NCBI GenBank assembly: GCA_016709545.1
Contig: JADJMO010000017.1
Location: forward strand, 26,833 to 90,832
DNA from: Myxococcales bacterium
Lineage (GTDB): Bacteria; Myxococcota_A; Polyangia; Polyangiales; JADJMO01
Reading direction: 5' to 3'
DNA: 64,000 nt
Of this stretch, positions 51,759 through 61,516 are shown in pieces. Within the stretch, counting starts at the first letter, position 1. Each line of letters begins with the position of its first letter. A program made the position numbers and the translations under genes. The notes under the pieces were generated by a model. That model was not told the DNA's origin. It made no database searches and saw nothing but the letters and a program-made list of their open reading frames with translations.

Positions 51759-54035
51759 ATGGCCATCGAGCAGACCGCCTGCATCCTCTGTTCGCGCAAC
51801 TGTGGCCTCCGCGTGGAGACCGAGGGCGCGCAGATCAAGAGCGTCCGCGGCGACGACGCCCACCCGCTCTCCAAGGGGTATCTCTGCCAGAAGGCCGCGC
51901 GCCTCCCCTACTACCAGGAGCACGCCGATCGCCTCGAGCACCCGCTGCGCCGCGAGCCCGACGGCTCGTTCACGCGCGTGAGCTGGAGCCAGGCCTCGGC
52001 GACATCGCGCAGCGCCTGCTCGCGATCCGCGAGCGCCACGGGGGGCGCGCGTTCGCGTTCTACGGCGGCGGCGGCCAGGGCAACCACCTCGGCGGCGCCT
52101 ACAGCCGACAGCTCCTGAAGGCGATGAAGAGCCGCTTCGTCTACACCGCGCTCGCGCAGGAGAAGACCGGCGACTTCTGGGTCAACGGCCGCCTCTTCGG
52201 CGATCAGCGCTGCCACCTCACCGAGGACGTCGAGCACGCCGAGTTCGTGCTGTTCGTCGGCACCAACCCGTTCCAGGCGCACGGCATCCCCAACGCGCGC
52301 GACACCCTGCGCGACCTGAAGAAGGACGCGGCGCGCACGATGGTCGTCGTCGACCCGCGCAAGACCGAGACCGCGCGGCTCGCCGACGTGCACCTCCAGG
52401 TGCGGCCTGGCACCGACGCCTTCTTGCTCGCGGCGATCCTCTCCATCATCGTGCGCGAGGGCCTGCACGACCGCGCGTTCCTCGCGGCGCGGTGCACCGG
52501 GTTCGCCGCGCTCGAGGCCGAGCTGCTCGCCATCCCCGTCGAGGAGTTCGTGCGGCGCGCGGACGTGCCGCTCGCCGACGTGCAGCGCGTCGCCCGCGGC
52601 TTCGCGAAGGCGCGATCGGCGTGCGTGCGCGTCGACCTCGGGATCCAGCAGAGCCTGCACAGCACGCTCAACTCTTACCTCGAGAAGCTCGTCTTCCTCG
52701 TCACCGGCAACTTCGGCAAGCGCGGCGGCAACAACTTCCACTCGTTCTTCCTGCCGATCCTCGGAAACACCGACGAGCGCGAGCCGCGGCACTGGCGCAC
52801 CGCGCACCACGGCATGTACCCGATCGGCGGCATCTACCCGCCGAACATCCTGCCGAGCGAGATCGAGCACGAGGGCGAGGACCGCCTCCGCGCGATGTTC
52901 GTCGACAGCGCGAACCCCGTGCTCTCCGGCGCCGACACCGCCGGCTACGAGCGCGCGTTCGGGAAGCTCGAGCTGCTCGTGGTGATCGACGTCGCCATGT
53001 CGGAGACCGCGCGGCTCGCGCACTACGTGCTGCCCGCCGCCTCGCAGTTCGAGAAGTGGGAGTGCACCGGGTTCAACCTCGACTTCCCGGACAACGGCTT
53101 CCACCTGCGCCACCCGCTGTTCCCGCCCCGCGCCGAAGCGCTGCCCGGAGCCGGAGATCTACACGCGGCTCCTCGAGGCGATGGGCGAGATCCCGCGCGC
53201 GTTCCCCCTGCTCGAGCGCGTCGCCGAGAACGAGCCGGCCGCGACCGCGCCGTTCGCGTCGCTGGCTGCGCTCGGCGCGACGCTGGCGGCCAACCCCAAG
53301 TGGGCGCCGTTCGCGGCGTCGATCGCCTACCGCACGCTGGGGCGCGCGCTCCGCACCGCGCGCGCGAACCCGGACCGTGTCTCGCCGGCAGCGGCCGCGC
53401 CACTCCTCGCCCTCGCGCTGGATCTCGCGCGCCGCGAGCCCGAGGCGGTGCGCCGCGCGGGGCACCGCGGCAACCGGCTCACCCTCGGCGTCGCGCTGTT
53501 CCGCGCGATCCTCGACCGGCCCGAGGGCACGCTGATGACCCGACACCTCTTCGAGGACACCTGGTCGTTCCTGCGCCACGCCGACCGGCGCATCCACCTC
53601 GAGATCCCCGAGATGCTCGCCGCGCTGGGCGCGCTCCGCGACGAGCCGGAGCCGCACGACGGGCTCGTGCTCTGCGCCGGAGAACGCCGCGCGTACAACG
53701 CGAACCAGATCTACCGCAATCCCGCGTGGCGCAAGGTCGACCCCCACGGCGCCCTGCGCATGCACCCCGACGACGCGCGGGCCCGGGGGCTCGCGGACGG
53801 GGCGCGCGCGGTCTGCGGCTCGGGCCAGGGTGAGCTCGAGGTCGTCGTCGAGATCGACGAGGGCCTCCGCCCGGGCGTCGTCGTGCTGCCCCATGGGTAC
53901 GGCCAGCGCTACCGCGGGGCGGCGCCGGTCGGGCCGCAGATCAACCGGCTCACCACGAGCGAGCACTGCGACCCGCTCGCGCGCACGCCGTACCACAAGC
54001 ACGTCCCCGTCACCGTGCGGGCGCCGACCGCGTAG
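51759..54035 (+). pseudogene. Molybdopterin-dependent oxidoreductase, two compensating frameshifts
   Basis: From ATG 51759: an N-terminal 4Fe-4S motif (CILCSRNCGLRVE ... GYLCQKAARLP), then SWSQA. At about 51996 one C is missing; the second frame resumes as LGDIAQRLLAIRERHGGRAF. At about 53146 there is an extra G (CTGCCCGGAGCCGG), after which the first frame continues as EIYTRLLEAMGEIPRAFPLL. The body contains FVLFVGTNPFQAHG, VVDPRKTETARLADVHL and RYRGAAPVGPQINRLT, the last in the C-terminal Mo-bis-MGD domain. The net length (2,277 bases) is a multiple of three, so the errors cancel. The product (about 758 residues) resembles cytosolic formate dehydrogenase/nitrate-reductase-like proteins. No in-frame TGA is needed. 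Confidence 0.87.
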
Positions 54036-54097
54036 CCGTCCTCCCGCCATCGAGGTTGTCTCGCGTGTCGGGGCGGGCGATATTTTCTCCCGCACGG

Positions 54098-54119
54098 ATG
54101 TAAAACGGGGGTTTTACAT
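54098..54119. terminator. Likely bidirectional terminator
   Basis: ATGTAAAAC and GTTTTACAT form a perfect 9-bp inverted repeat around GGGG, between the convergent ends of the oxidoreductase (54035) and dehydrogenase (54148). The stem carries an A-run/T-run on each side, which would serve both strands. Confidence 0.55.
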
Positions 54120-54147
54120 TCGCGCATCGGACCCCGCCGCCCGCGCG

Positions 54148-55197
54148 TCAGCCGCGGAGGCTGGCGACGTCGATCACGAAGCGGTAGCGGACGTCGCTCT
54201 TCAGCACGCGCTCGTAGGCCTCGTTGATCTGCTGGATCTTGATGACCTCGATGTCGGAGACGATGCCGTGCTTCGCGCAGTGGTCGAGCATCTCCTGCGT
54301 CTCGGGGAGCCCGCCGATGAGCGAGCCCACGAGGCGGCGGCCGCCCATGATGAGCGCGAACGGGCTCACCGGCATGGCGCTCGGCGGCGCGCCCACCAGC
54401 GTCATCGCGCCGCGCGCGCGGAGGAGGCCGAGGTAGGCGTTGTAGTCGTGCGGCGCCGACACGGTGTCGACGATCATGTCGAGCTTGCCGCGCAGCTTCT
54501 CGAACGCGCCGTCGCCCGTGGTGAGCGCGAAGTGGTGCGCCCCGAGGCGACGCGCGTCGGCCTCCTTCGCGCGCGACGTGCTGAGCACCGTCACCTCGGC
54601 CCCCATCGCCACGGCGAGCTTCACCGCCATGTGGCCGAGGCCGCCGAGGCCGACGACGCCCACGCGGTCGCCCGCCTTGCACCCCATCTGACGGAGCGGC
54701 GAGTAGGTGGTGATGCCCGCGCAGAGCAGCGGCGCGGCGCCGGCCGGATCGAGGCCGTCGGGCACGCGGAGGGTGAACGCCTCGTCGACCACGATCTGCG
54801 TGGAGTAGCCGCCGTAGGTCGGCGTCTTGCGGTCCATCTCGGTGCCGTTGTACGTGCCTGACCAGCCGTTCTCGCAGAACTGCTCGAGGCCGGCCTTGCA
54901 CGGCGCGCACGTGCGGCACGAGTCGACGAGGCAACCCACGCCGACCAGGTTGCCGGCCGTGAACTTCGACACGGCGCTGCCCACGCGCACCACGCGACCG
55001 ACGATCTCGTGGCCCGGGACCATGGGGAAGATGCCGCCGCCCCACTCGTCGCGGGCCTGGTGGATGTCGGAGTGACAGACCCCGCAGTAGAGGATCTCGA
55101 TCACCACGTCGTGCGGCCCCGGCTCGCGCCGCTCGATGGTCAGCGGCGCGAGCGGCTTGCCCGCAGCAGGGACTCCAAAGGCGTGGATCGTCGGCAT
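54148..55197 (-). CDS. Zinc-dependent alcohol dehydrogenase (CAD/YahK-like)
   Basis: A 349-residue medium-chain dehydrogenase from ATG 55197. Catalytic zinc ligands are in CGVCHSD and GHEIVG, and the structural zinc site is CRTCAPCKAGLEQFC. The NADP-binding motif is VGVVGLGGLGHMAVKLAVAM. LLCAGITTYSPLRQMG is characteristic of the cinnamyl-alcohol/YahK branch, which reduces a broad range of aldehydes with NADPH. It ends beside the inverted repeat at 54098 and is monocistronic as far as can be seen. Confidence 0.95.
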   Translation of the reverse strand: MPTIHAFGVPAAGKPLAPLTIERREPGPHDVVIEILYCGVCHSDIHQARDEWGGGIFPMVPGHEIVGRVVRVGSAVSKFTAGNLVGVGCLVDSCRTCAPCKAGLEQFCENGWSGTYNGTEMDRKTPTYGGYSTQIVVDEAFTLRVPDGLDPAGAAPLLCAGITTYSPLRQMGCKAGDRVGVVGLGGLGHMAVKLAVAMGAEVTVLSTSRAKEADARRLGAHHFALTTGDGAFEKLRGKLDMIVDTVSAPHDYNAYLGLLRARGAMTLVGAPPSAMPVSPFALIMGGRRLVGSLIGGLPETQEMLDHCAKHGIVSDIEVIKIQQINEAYERVLKSDVRYRFVIDVASLRG

Positions 55198-55310
55198 TGG
55201 TCGGCTCCTGGTCGAAGACTGCGCACATCCGAAACGGCGGGACGTCCGACCGTATAGTCCGGATCGCGTCGGACGTTCACGACCCGACACCGAAGTGGAG
55301 TCGTGTGCCG

Positions 55311-55991
55311 CTACGCCGGCGGCGGGCCTGCGAGCAGGCTGCCCCACGCGCTCTCCGCGAGGAAGGCCTGCGCGGACTGCGGCGCGCCCAGCACCGACGA
55401 CAGCGCGCTGGCGAGGCCGAGGAACGCGGCGAACCCGACGTCGTAGGTGGTGAACCCGCCGTAGCGGCCGGCCATCAGCACGAGGTGGCTGCGGCCGTTG
55501 CCGAGGCTGCGCACCTGCGCCGTCCACGGGAGGTCGATCTGCGTGAAGCCGCTCTTCCAGTCCCACGCGAGGGCGCGGAGGGCCGGCTCGAGCGCGAACT
55601 GCCCCGAGAGCCACGCCGCGAGCGTCCGGTCCGGGCTCTCCCAGCGGCCGCCTCCACCCTGGCGCAGGAACGCGATCGGCGCCGGCAGCGCGCCGTTCAG
55701 GAGGCCGTGGTGCTCGCCGGGCAGCGGCTGCATCCCGCTGTACGGCTGCGCGTAGTGGTGCTCCCAGCCGTTCGTCTGGAACGCGAACGTCTGCACCGCG
55801 TCGATCGTGTGCGTTCCACCCAGCATCACGCGCGCCGAGCTCGCGAGCGCCGCGGCGCCGTTCGCCTGCCCGACGTCGGCCGTGTGGCTCAGGGTGGCCC
55901 GTGCGCGCGAGGCCTCGGTGACGATCGCCTCTCTCTGCCGCTTGTGCGCCGCAGCGGCGCGGTTGTCCAGGAATCCCACGCGGCTACGCAT
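55311..55991 (-). CDS. Hypothetical protein
   Basis: A 226-residue protein from ATG 55991 (MRSRVGFLDNRAAAAHKRQR). It contains ARVMLGGTHTIDAVQTFAF, GRWESPDRTLAAWLSGQFAL and SHLVLMAGRYGGFTTYDVGF; no signal, catalytic motif or repeat is clear. Start choice is uncertain, since the frame stays open upstream. It is divergent from the ETHE1-like gene with 52 bases between starts. Confidence 0.68.
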   Translation of the reverse strand: MRSRVGFLDNRAAAAHKRQREAIVTEASRARATLSHTADVGQANGAAALASSARVMLGGTHTIDAVQTFAFQTNGWEHHYAQPYSGMQPLPGEHHGLLNGALPAPIAFLRQGGGGRWESPDRTLAAWLSGQFALEPALRALAWDWKSGFTQIDLPWTAQVRSLGNGRSHLVLMAGRYGGFTTYDVGFAAFLGLASALSSVLGAPQSAQAFLAESAWGSLLAGPPPA

Positions 55992-56043
55992 AGGGTCGAC
56001 GCCGTCGCCCGTACATGACCTCGGTCGGCTACCCTGAAGGGAC

Positions 56044-57090
56044 ATGAAGCTGCGCCAGCTCTTCGACCAGGCTTCCGGCACGTACAGCTACCTGCTGGCC
56101 GACGCGGGCGAAGCCGTGCTGATCGACCCGGTCTTCGAGCAGCACGCGCGCGACGCGGCGCTGGTGCGCGAACTTGGGCTCACCCTGGTGGCCACGCTCG
56201 ACACGCACTGTCACGCCGACCACGTCACGGGCGCGTGGCTCATGCAGTCAGCATTTGGCAGCAGGATCGGACTCTCCCCGGTCTACGGCGCGACGCACGT
56301 GGATCTGCCACTCGCGCACGGCGACGCGGTCCGGTTCGGCGGGGCCGCGCTGCACGTCCGCGCGACGCCCGGCCACACCGAAGGGTGTCTGTCGTTCGTG
56401 ACCGACGACCAGAGCTGCGTGTTCACCGGCGACGCGCTCCTCGTGCGCGGCGCGGGTCGCACCGACTTCCAGCAGGGCGACGCGTGTCGGCTGTTCCGCT
56501 CCATCCGCGAGCAGCTGTTCACCCTGCCCGACGCGTGCGTCGTCTACCCCGGCCACGACTACGAGGGTCGCACCTCGAGCAGCATCGGCGAGGAGCGCGA
56601 GCACAACCCGCGCATCGGCGGCGGCGCGCGCGAGGAGGACTTCGTCGGCTACATGCGCAACCTGAACCTGCCTCACCCGCGGCAGCTCGCGGTCGCGCTC
56701 CCGGCCAACCTGCGCGCGGGTGAGCCCGAGGGCGGTCACGCGCCGGCGCCTCCGGAGTGGGGCCCCGTCGTCGTGACCTACGCGGGCGTCCCGCAGATCG
56801 GCCCCGACTGGCTCGCGAGCCACCTCGACGAGGTGCACGTGCTCGACGTGCGGAGCGTGGAGGAGTTCGTCGCGGGGCACCTCCACCGCGCCATCCTCGT
56901 CCCGCTCGACGATCTCCGCGCGCGCATCTCCGAGGTGCCGACCGACAAGCCGGTGATCGTCGTGTGTCAGACCGGCAAGCGATCGGCGCTCGCCGCGACC
57001 ATCCTCCGCAAGGCAGGCGTCACCCGCGTGGCGAACCTCGCGGGCGGGATGCTGCAGTGGCGCGAGCTCGGGCTGAGCGGCGAGGGCTGA
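56044..57090 (+). CDS. ETHE1-like persulfide dioxygenase fused to rhodanese
   Basis: The 348-residue protein has an N-terminal metallo-beta-lactamase-fold domain of the ETHE1 type (THCHADHVTGA, ATPGHTEGCLSFV, FTGDALLVRGAGRTDFQQGD and VYPGHDYEGRTSSSIGEERE). These carry the two His and one Asp of the mono-iron site. A C-terminal rhodanese domain (VHVLDVRSVEEFVAGHLHRA) has its active Cys in VVCQTGKRSALAA. Such PRF fusions oxidise glutathione persulfide to sulfite and move sulfur between thiols. It suggests sulfide detoxification in this organism, though no SQR with intact cysteines is present in the window. Confidence 0.93.
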   Translation: MKLRQLFDQASGTYSYLLADAGEAVLIDPVFEQHARDAALVRELGLTLVATLDTHCHADHVTGAWLMQSAFGSRIGLSPVYGATHVDLPLAHGDAVRFGGAALHVRATPGHTEGCLSFVTDDQSCVFTGDALLVRGAGRTDFQQGDACRLFRSIREQLFTLPDACVVYPGHDYEGRTSSSIGEEREHNPRIGGGAREEDFVGYMRNLNLPHPRQLAVALPANLRAGEPEGGHAPAPPEWGPVVVTYAGVPQIGPDWLASHLDEVHVLDVRSVEEFVAGHLHRAILVPLDDLRARISEVPTDKPVIVVCQTGKRSALAATILRKAGVTRVANLAGGMLQWRELGLSGEG

Positions 57091-57114
57091 CCCAAGGCGC
57101 CGCAGCGACGGGGT

Positions 57115-57738
57115 TCAGCGATCGAGGCCGAGCTCCTTGCGGATCGCCGCGTTGCGGGCCTCGGCGCGCTGCAGCGCCGGGCGCGCCGCGAGCCGCGCGA
57201 CGTACTCCGTGAACGCGGGGCGCGCCTCGAGCGACTTGACCATGAGCATGTAGCGGAGCGTGCCGCCGAAGATCACGTCGGCCATGGAGAACTCCTTGCC
57301 GAGCAGGAACTCGTGGCCCGCGAGCGCGCTCTCCATCGACGCGAGCATCGCCTCGTAGTTGCCCCAGCCGGCCTGCGAGTCCTTGAAGGCCCAGCCCGCC
57401 ATCTTGGCCATCGCGCCCGGCTCGATCACCGACGGCGCGAACAGCGACCAGCGCAGGTAGGCGGCGCGGGCCGGGTCGTCGACGCGCGGCGCGAGTCGCC
57501 CGAGCGCGTAGCGGTCCGCGAGGTAGAGGCCGATGGCGGCCGACTCGGTGACCACCGTGTCGCCGTCGGTGCGCCCCGGCAGCTTGCCCATCGGGTTGAG
57601 CGCCACCATCGCGGCGGACTTCTGCTCGCCCTTCAGGATGTCGACGTGACGGATCTCGTAGGGGGCCTCGACCTCCTCGAGCATCCAGACGACGTTCGCG
57701 GCGCGAGAGAACGGGTGGTGGTAGAGGACGATCGACAT
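57115..57738 (-). CDS. Glutathione S-transferase
   Basis: A 207-residue GST with a thioredoxin-fold N-terminal half (SIVLYHHPFSRAANVVWMLE, NPMGKLPGRTDGDTVVTESA, with the cis-Pro and the Glu-Ser pair for glutathione) and an all-helical C-terminal half ending in SMADVIFGGTLRYM. It probably conjugates glutathione to electrophiles in the cytosol. It lies 63 bases upstream of, and on the opposite face to, the FadH-like gene's end (both minus), and converges on the ETHE1-like gene. Confidence 0.94.
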   Translation of the reverse strand: MSIVLYHHPFSRAANVVWMLEEVEAPYEIRHVDILKGEQKSAAMVALNPMGKLPGRTDGDTVVTESAAIGLYLADRYALGRLAPRVDDPARAAYLRWSLFAPSVIEPGAMAKMAGWAFKDSQAGWGNYEAMLASMESALAGHEFLLGKEFSMADVIFGGTLRYMLMVKSLEARPAFTEYVARLAARPALQRAEARNAAIRKELGLDR

Positions 57739-57801
57739 GGGAGCCTTTCGGGTGGGGCCCGCAGTCTAGCGTCCGTCCGGTAGATGGCCACGAAGTCAAG
57801 G

Positions 57802-59814
57802 TCAGAGCCGCGCGGCCACCTCGGTGCCCTGCTTGATCGCGCGCTTCGCGTCGAGCTCCGCGGCGACGTCCGCGCCGCCGATCACGTGGTAGCGCGCGTC
57901 CTCGCGCTCGGGCACCAGATCGCGGACCGACTCCTGCCCCGCGCACACGACGACGTGGTCGACCGGCAGCACCTTCACGTCGCCGTCCTGCCGGATGTGC
58001 AGGCCCTGGTCGTCGACCTTCAGGTACTCGACGCCGCCGAGCAGGTGCACGCCCTCGCGTTCGAGCACGATGCGGTGCACCCAGCCCGTCGTGCGGCCGG
58101 GGCCGGCGCCCATGCGCTTGGTCGCGGGCTTGCGCTGCAGGAGCCAGATCTCGCGGCGCGGCGCCTTGCGCACCGGGTCGACGAGGCCGCCGGGCTTCTC
58201 CACCTTCGGGTCGATGCCCCACGCCTGCTGGAACTCCGCGGTCGTCGGGTCGGTGTCGTGGAGCAAGAACTCCGCGACGTCCACGCCGATGCCGCCGGCG
58301 CCGATCAGCGCGACCTTTTGGCCGACCGGCTTCTTGTCGCGCAGCACGTCGACGTAGGAGAGCACCTTCGGGTGATCGAGCCCCTCGATGCGCGGCTTGC
58401 GCGGCACGACGCCCGTCGCCACCACGATCGCGTCGAAGCCCGCCTCGAGGTCGCGCCGGTCGACGCGCGTGCCGAGCTTCACCTCCACGCCGGTGCGCGC
58501 GAGGCGCTTCTCGTAGTAGCGGATGGTCTCCCGGAACTCCTCCTTGCCGGGGATCGCCGCGGCCATGCGGAACTGACCGCCGAGCGCGCCGGCCGCCTCG
58601 AACAGCGTCACCGCGTGCCCGCGCTCCGCCGCCGTCGTCGCCGCCGCGAGCCCCGCCACGCCGCCGCCCACCACCGCGACGCGCTTCTTGTGCTTGGCCG
58701 CGATCAGGACGAGCTCCGTCTCGTGGCAGGCGCGCGGGTTCACGAGGCAGCTCGCGCGCTGCATGGAGAACGTGTGGTCGAGGCAGGCCTGGTTGCAGGC
58801 GATGCAGGTGTTGATCTCGTCGCCGCGCCCGGCGGCCGCCTTGTTCACGAACTCCGGGTCGGCGAGCAGCGGCCGCGCCATCGAGACCATGTCGGCGTCG
58901 CCGCTCGCGAGGATCTCCTCGGCGACCTCGGGCGTGTTGATGCGGTTCGACGCGCAGATCGGGATCTTCAGCTCCTTGCGCATGCGCGCGGTCACCTCGC
59001 GGAACGCCGCGCGCGGCACCGAGGTGACGATGGTGGGCACCCGCGCCTCGTGCCAGCCGATGCCGGTGTTGAGCAGGTTCACGCCCGCGGCCTCGAGCGC
59101 CTTGGCCGCGGTGACGATCTCGGGCCAGGTGTTGCCGCCCTCCACGAGGTCGAGCAGCGAGTGGCGGAACACGATGGCGAAGTCGCCGCCCGCGGCCTTG
59201 CGCACCGCCTTCACGACCTCGACCGGGAAGCGCATGCGGTGCTCGATCGCGCCGCCCCACGCGTCCTTGCGGCGGTTGACCCGCGGGCACAGGAACTGGC
59301 TGAGGAGGTACCCCTCGCTGCCCATGATCTCGACGCCGTCGTACCCGGCGTCGCGCGCGAGCGAGGCGCACCGCGCGTAGTCGGCGATGGTCGCGTGGAT
59401 CTGGCGCTCGCTCATCGCGCGCGGCGTGAAGGGGTTGATCGGCGATTTGACCCGCGACGCCGACACCTGGAACGGGTGGTACCCGTAGCGCCCCGCGTGG
59501 AGGATCTGCATCGCGATGCGCCCACCCTCGGCGTGCACCGCCGTGGTCACCTTCGCGTGGTTCTGCACGTCGAGCCGCGTGTTGAGCGTGCCGCCCGCGG
59601 GCAGGAGCCACCCCTGCCGGTTCGGCGAGATGCCACCGGTGACGATCAGCGCGACGCCGCCGCGCGCGCGCTCCGCGAAATACGCCGCGAGCTTGCCGTA
59701 GTGGAAGAAGCGGTCCTCGAGCCCCGTGTGCATCGAGCCCATGAGGACGCGGTTCTTGAGGGTGAAGGGGCCGAGGTCGAGCGGCGACAGCAGGTGGGGG
59801 TAGGGAGCGGCCAT
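57802..59814 (-). CDS. fadH: 2,4-dienoyl-CoA reductase-like (FadH) old-yellow-enzyme family protein
   Basis: A 670-residue three-domain enzyme starting at ATG 59814. An old-yellow-enzyme TIM barrel (residues 1-330; LTLKNRVLMGSMHTGLED, QILHAGRYGY, GVEIMGSEGYLLSQFL) is followed by a 4Fe-4S knuckle CIACNQACLDHTFSMQRASC. FAD- and NADPH-binding halves complete it (RVAVVGGGVAGLAAATTAAE; VALIGAGGIGVDVAEFLL). Length and order match E. coli FadH (672 residues), which reduces dienoyl-CoA in unsaturated fatty-acid oxidation. Related enone reductases share this layout, so substrate is probable, not proven. Confidence 0.92.
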   Translation of the reverse strand: MAAPYPHLLSPLDLGPFTLKNRVLMGSMHTGLEDRFFHYGKLAAYFAERARGGVALIVTGGISPNRQGWLLPAGGTLNTRLDVQNHAKVTTAVHAEGGRIAMQILHAGRYGYHPFQVSASRVKSPINPFTPRAMSERQIHATIADYARCASLARDAGYDGVEIMGSEGYLLSQFLCPRVNRRKDAWGGAIEHRMRFPVEVVKAVRKAAGGDFAIVFRHSLLDLVEGGNTWPEIVTAAKALEAAGVNLLNTGIGWHEARVPTIVTSVPRAAFREVTARMRKELKIPICASNRINTPEVAEEILASGDADMVSMARPLLADPEFVNKAAAGRGDEINTCIACNQACLDHTFSMQRASCLVNPRACHETELVLIAAKHKKRVAVVGGGVAGLAAATTAAERGHAVTLFEAAGALGGQFRMAAAIPGKEEFRETIRYYEKRLARTGVEVKLGTRVDRRDLEAGFDAIVVATGVVPRKPRIEGLDHPKVLSYVDVLRDKKPVGQKVALIGAGGIGVDVAEFLLHDTDPTTAEFQQAWGIDPKVEKPGGLVDPVRKAPRREIWLLQRKPATKRMGAGPGRTTGWVHRIVLEREGVHLLGGVEYLKVDDQGLHIRQDGDVKVLPVDHVVVCAGQESVRDLVPEREDARYHVIGGADVAAELDAKRAIKQGTEVAARL

Positions 59815-59857
59815 GGCGCGGCCGGGAGGATAGCGCAGCGCGTCGAAGCCCGTGACC

Positions 59858-61456
59858 TCAGGGATCGAGCGCCTTGCACGAGGGCTCGTAGCCCTTCTTG
59901 CAGGCCTTGCGGCGCAGGCGGTCGGCCTCGGCCATGTCGGTCGGGCGATCGATCCCGAGCACGTAGCAGGCGGCGAGGCCGTCGCAGCCCTCGAGCTCGC
60001 CGAGGTCGCACGCCTGCTCGTAGAGGCCACACGCCTTCTTGCGGTCCTTCGCGACGCCCTGGCCGAAGTCGAACGTCCTGGCGAGCTCGAGGCACGCGAC
60101 GCCGTCGTCGCGCTTGCAAGCGGCGCGTCGACGCGCGAGCGCCTGCGCGTCCGCGTGCTGGATCGCGAACACCGCGGCGGCGACCACCCCGAGCGCCAGC
60201 GAGCCCGCGGCGGCCCCCGCGAGGCGACGCCGCTCGGCCCGCGCGCCGACCAGTACGGCCTCGAGCGACGCTCGCTGCTTCTTGCCCGACGCGGCCTCGT
60301 CGCGCAGATCGAGCCCGAGGACGTTCTCCGCCTCGCAGAACACGCACTGGACGACGATCCCGTTCGCCGCGGGGAGCGCGCCGCCGCAGCTCCGGCACGT
60401 CCACGCACCCTCGCCGCGCGGGGGTCGCGCCCCGAACGAGGCGGTGACGAGGTGGAGCGCGCGCCGCCGGGCCAGCGCGGCGCGGACGAGCGCGAACGGC
60501 ACGGCCGCGAGGGCGAGGCCGCCGAGGAGCAGCAGCGTGGCCTCGAAGCCCGACACCGCGTCGAGCCCGGTGACGATCACGAGCGCGACCGCCGCGCCCC
60601 ACGCCCCGAACGCGAAGATCACGGCGAAGATCAGGCCCGCGGTGGCGGCCGCGGCGCCCGGCTGCGCGAGCAGATCGGTGAGCGCCTGCGCGACCCACGC
60701 GCGCGTCGTGGTGGTCTCGGCGATCGCGCGCACCCGGGCGCGGAGCTCGGCCGGCACCGCGGTGGTCGCGCCGCAGTGCCCGCAGCGCGTGTCTCCGTCG
60801 ACCGGGACCACCGGGGCGCCGCAGGAGGCGCACCCGAGCACCGAGGGCGACGCCGGCGGCGGCGACGGCGCGGCGCCGACGCGCGCGCGGAGCGTCTCGA
60901 TCAGCGCGTCGACCGAGGCTTGCTCGGCCGGATCGACGGCCTCGGCCAGCAACAGCTCGCGCCCCTCGCGGGTGACGATCCACAGCCTCCGCAGCGGCAC
61001 CTCGACGTCGGGGGACAGCTCGAGCGAGTTCGAGGCGAGCAACGAGATGGCGACGAAGAACACGTCGCCCACGATCTTCCCGAGGGTGACCCGGACCTCG
61101 GTCTGCGTCTCGGCCCGCGACCGCGCCGGATCGAGCGCGGCCCAGGTGAGGCGCAGCCCGTCGTGGCGTCCACCCTCGACGGAGAAGCCCTCGGCGTCGA
61201 GCAGGAGGTCGCTCGCCCGGGTGCCAGGGACGCGGGTGAGCTCGAGGAGCGCGTAGACCACGAGGTAGGCCCCGACGAGCCCACCGACGATCCGCGCCCC
61301 GAACCCGAACCCGCCGAGGTCGGCGGCCGGCGACGTGATGAGCCGCACCGCCACGACCACCAGCCACACCCCGGGCACGAGGGCGAGGGCGCCCGCGGTG
61401 GCGTGGCCGAGGGCGGAGGTCCCGACCTGGAGCGGCAAGCGGATACGCGCCACCAT
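59858..61456 (-). CDS. Membrane protein with two zinc ribbons and C-terminal Sel1-like Cys repeats
   Basis: A 532-residue protein from ATG 61456. Two transmembrane segments (about 20-40 and 50-72) open it, then a soluble domain, then a zinc ribbon (CASCGAPVVPVDGDTRCGHC). Two more helices (about 270-335) and a second ribbon (CRSCGGALPAANGIVVQCVFC) follow. After another helix (about 425-445), Sel1-like repeats with paired cysteines end it (ACKRDDGVACLELARTFDFG, ACDLGELEGCDGLAACYVLG). Such Cys-rich Sel1 repeats are like those of Helicobacter Hcp proteins. I know of no family with this order. It is divergent from the next gene (60 bases). Confidence 0.85.
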   Translation of the reverse strand: MVARIRLPLQVGTSALGHATAGALALVPGVWLVVVAVRLITSPAADLGGFGFGARIVGGLVGAYLVVYALLELTRVPGTRASDLLLDAEGFSVEGGRHDGLRLTWAALDPARSRAETQTEVRVTLGKIVGDVFFVAISLLASNSLELSPDVEVPLRRLWIVTREGRELLLAEAVDPAEQASVDALIETLRARVGAAPSPPPASPSVLGCASCGAPVVPVDGDTRCGHCGATTAVPAELRARVRAIAETTTTRAWVAQALTDLLAQPGAAAATAGLIFAVIFAFGAWGAAVALVIVTGLDAVSGFEATLLLLGGLALAAVPFALVRAALARRRALHLVTASFGARPPRGEGAWTCRSCGGALPAANGIVVQCVFCEAENVLGLDLRDEAASGKKQRASLEAVLVGARAERRRLAGAAAGSLALGVVAAAVFAIQHADAQALARRRAACKRDDGVACLELARTFDFGQGVAKDRKKACGLYEQACDLGELEGCDGLAACYVLGIDRPTDMAEADRLRRKACKKGYEPSCKALDP

Positions 61457-61516
61457 GGCGACGATGCTACAAGAGATCGGCGGGCCGGACGTGCGCGCCG
61501 CGGAGAGAGAGCCCCC

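Noticed and set aside
51759..54035. Selenocysteine in the molybdopterin oxidoreductase, as in formate dehydrogenase
   Set aside because: The breaks are frame changes, not in-frame TGA codons, and the pieces join without needing a recoded stop.
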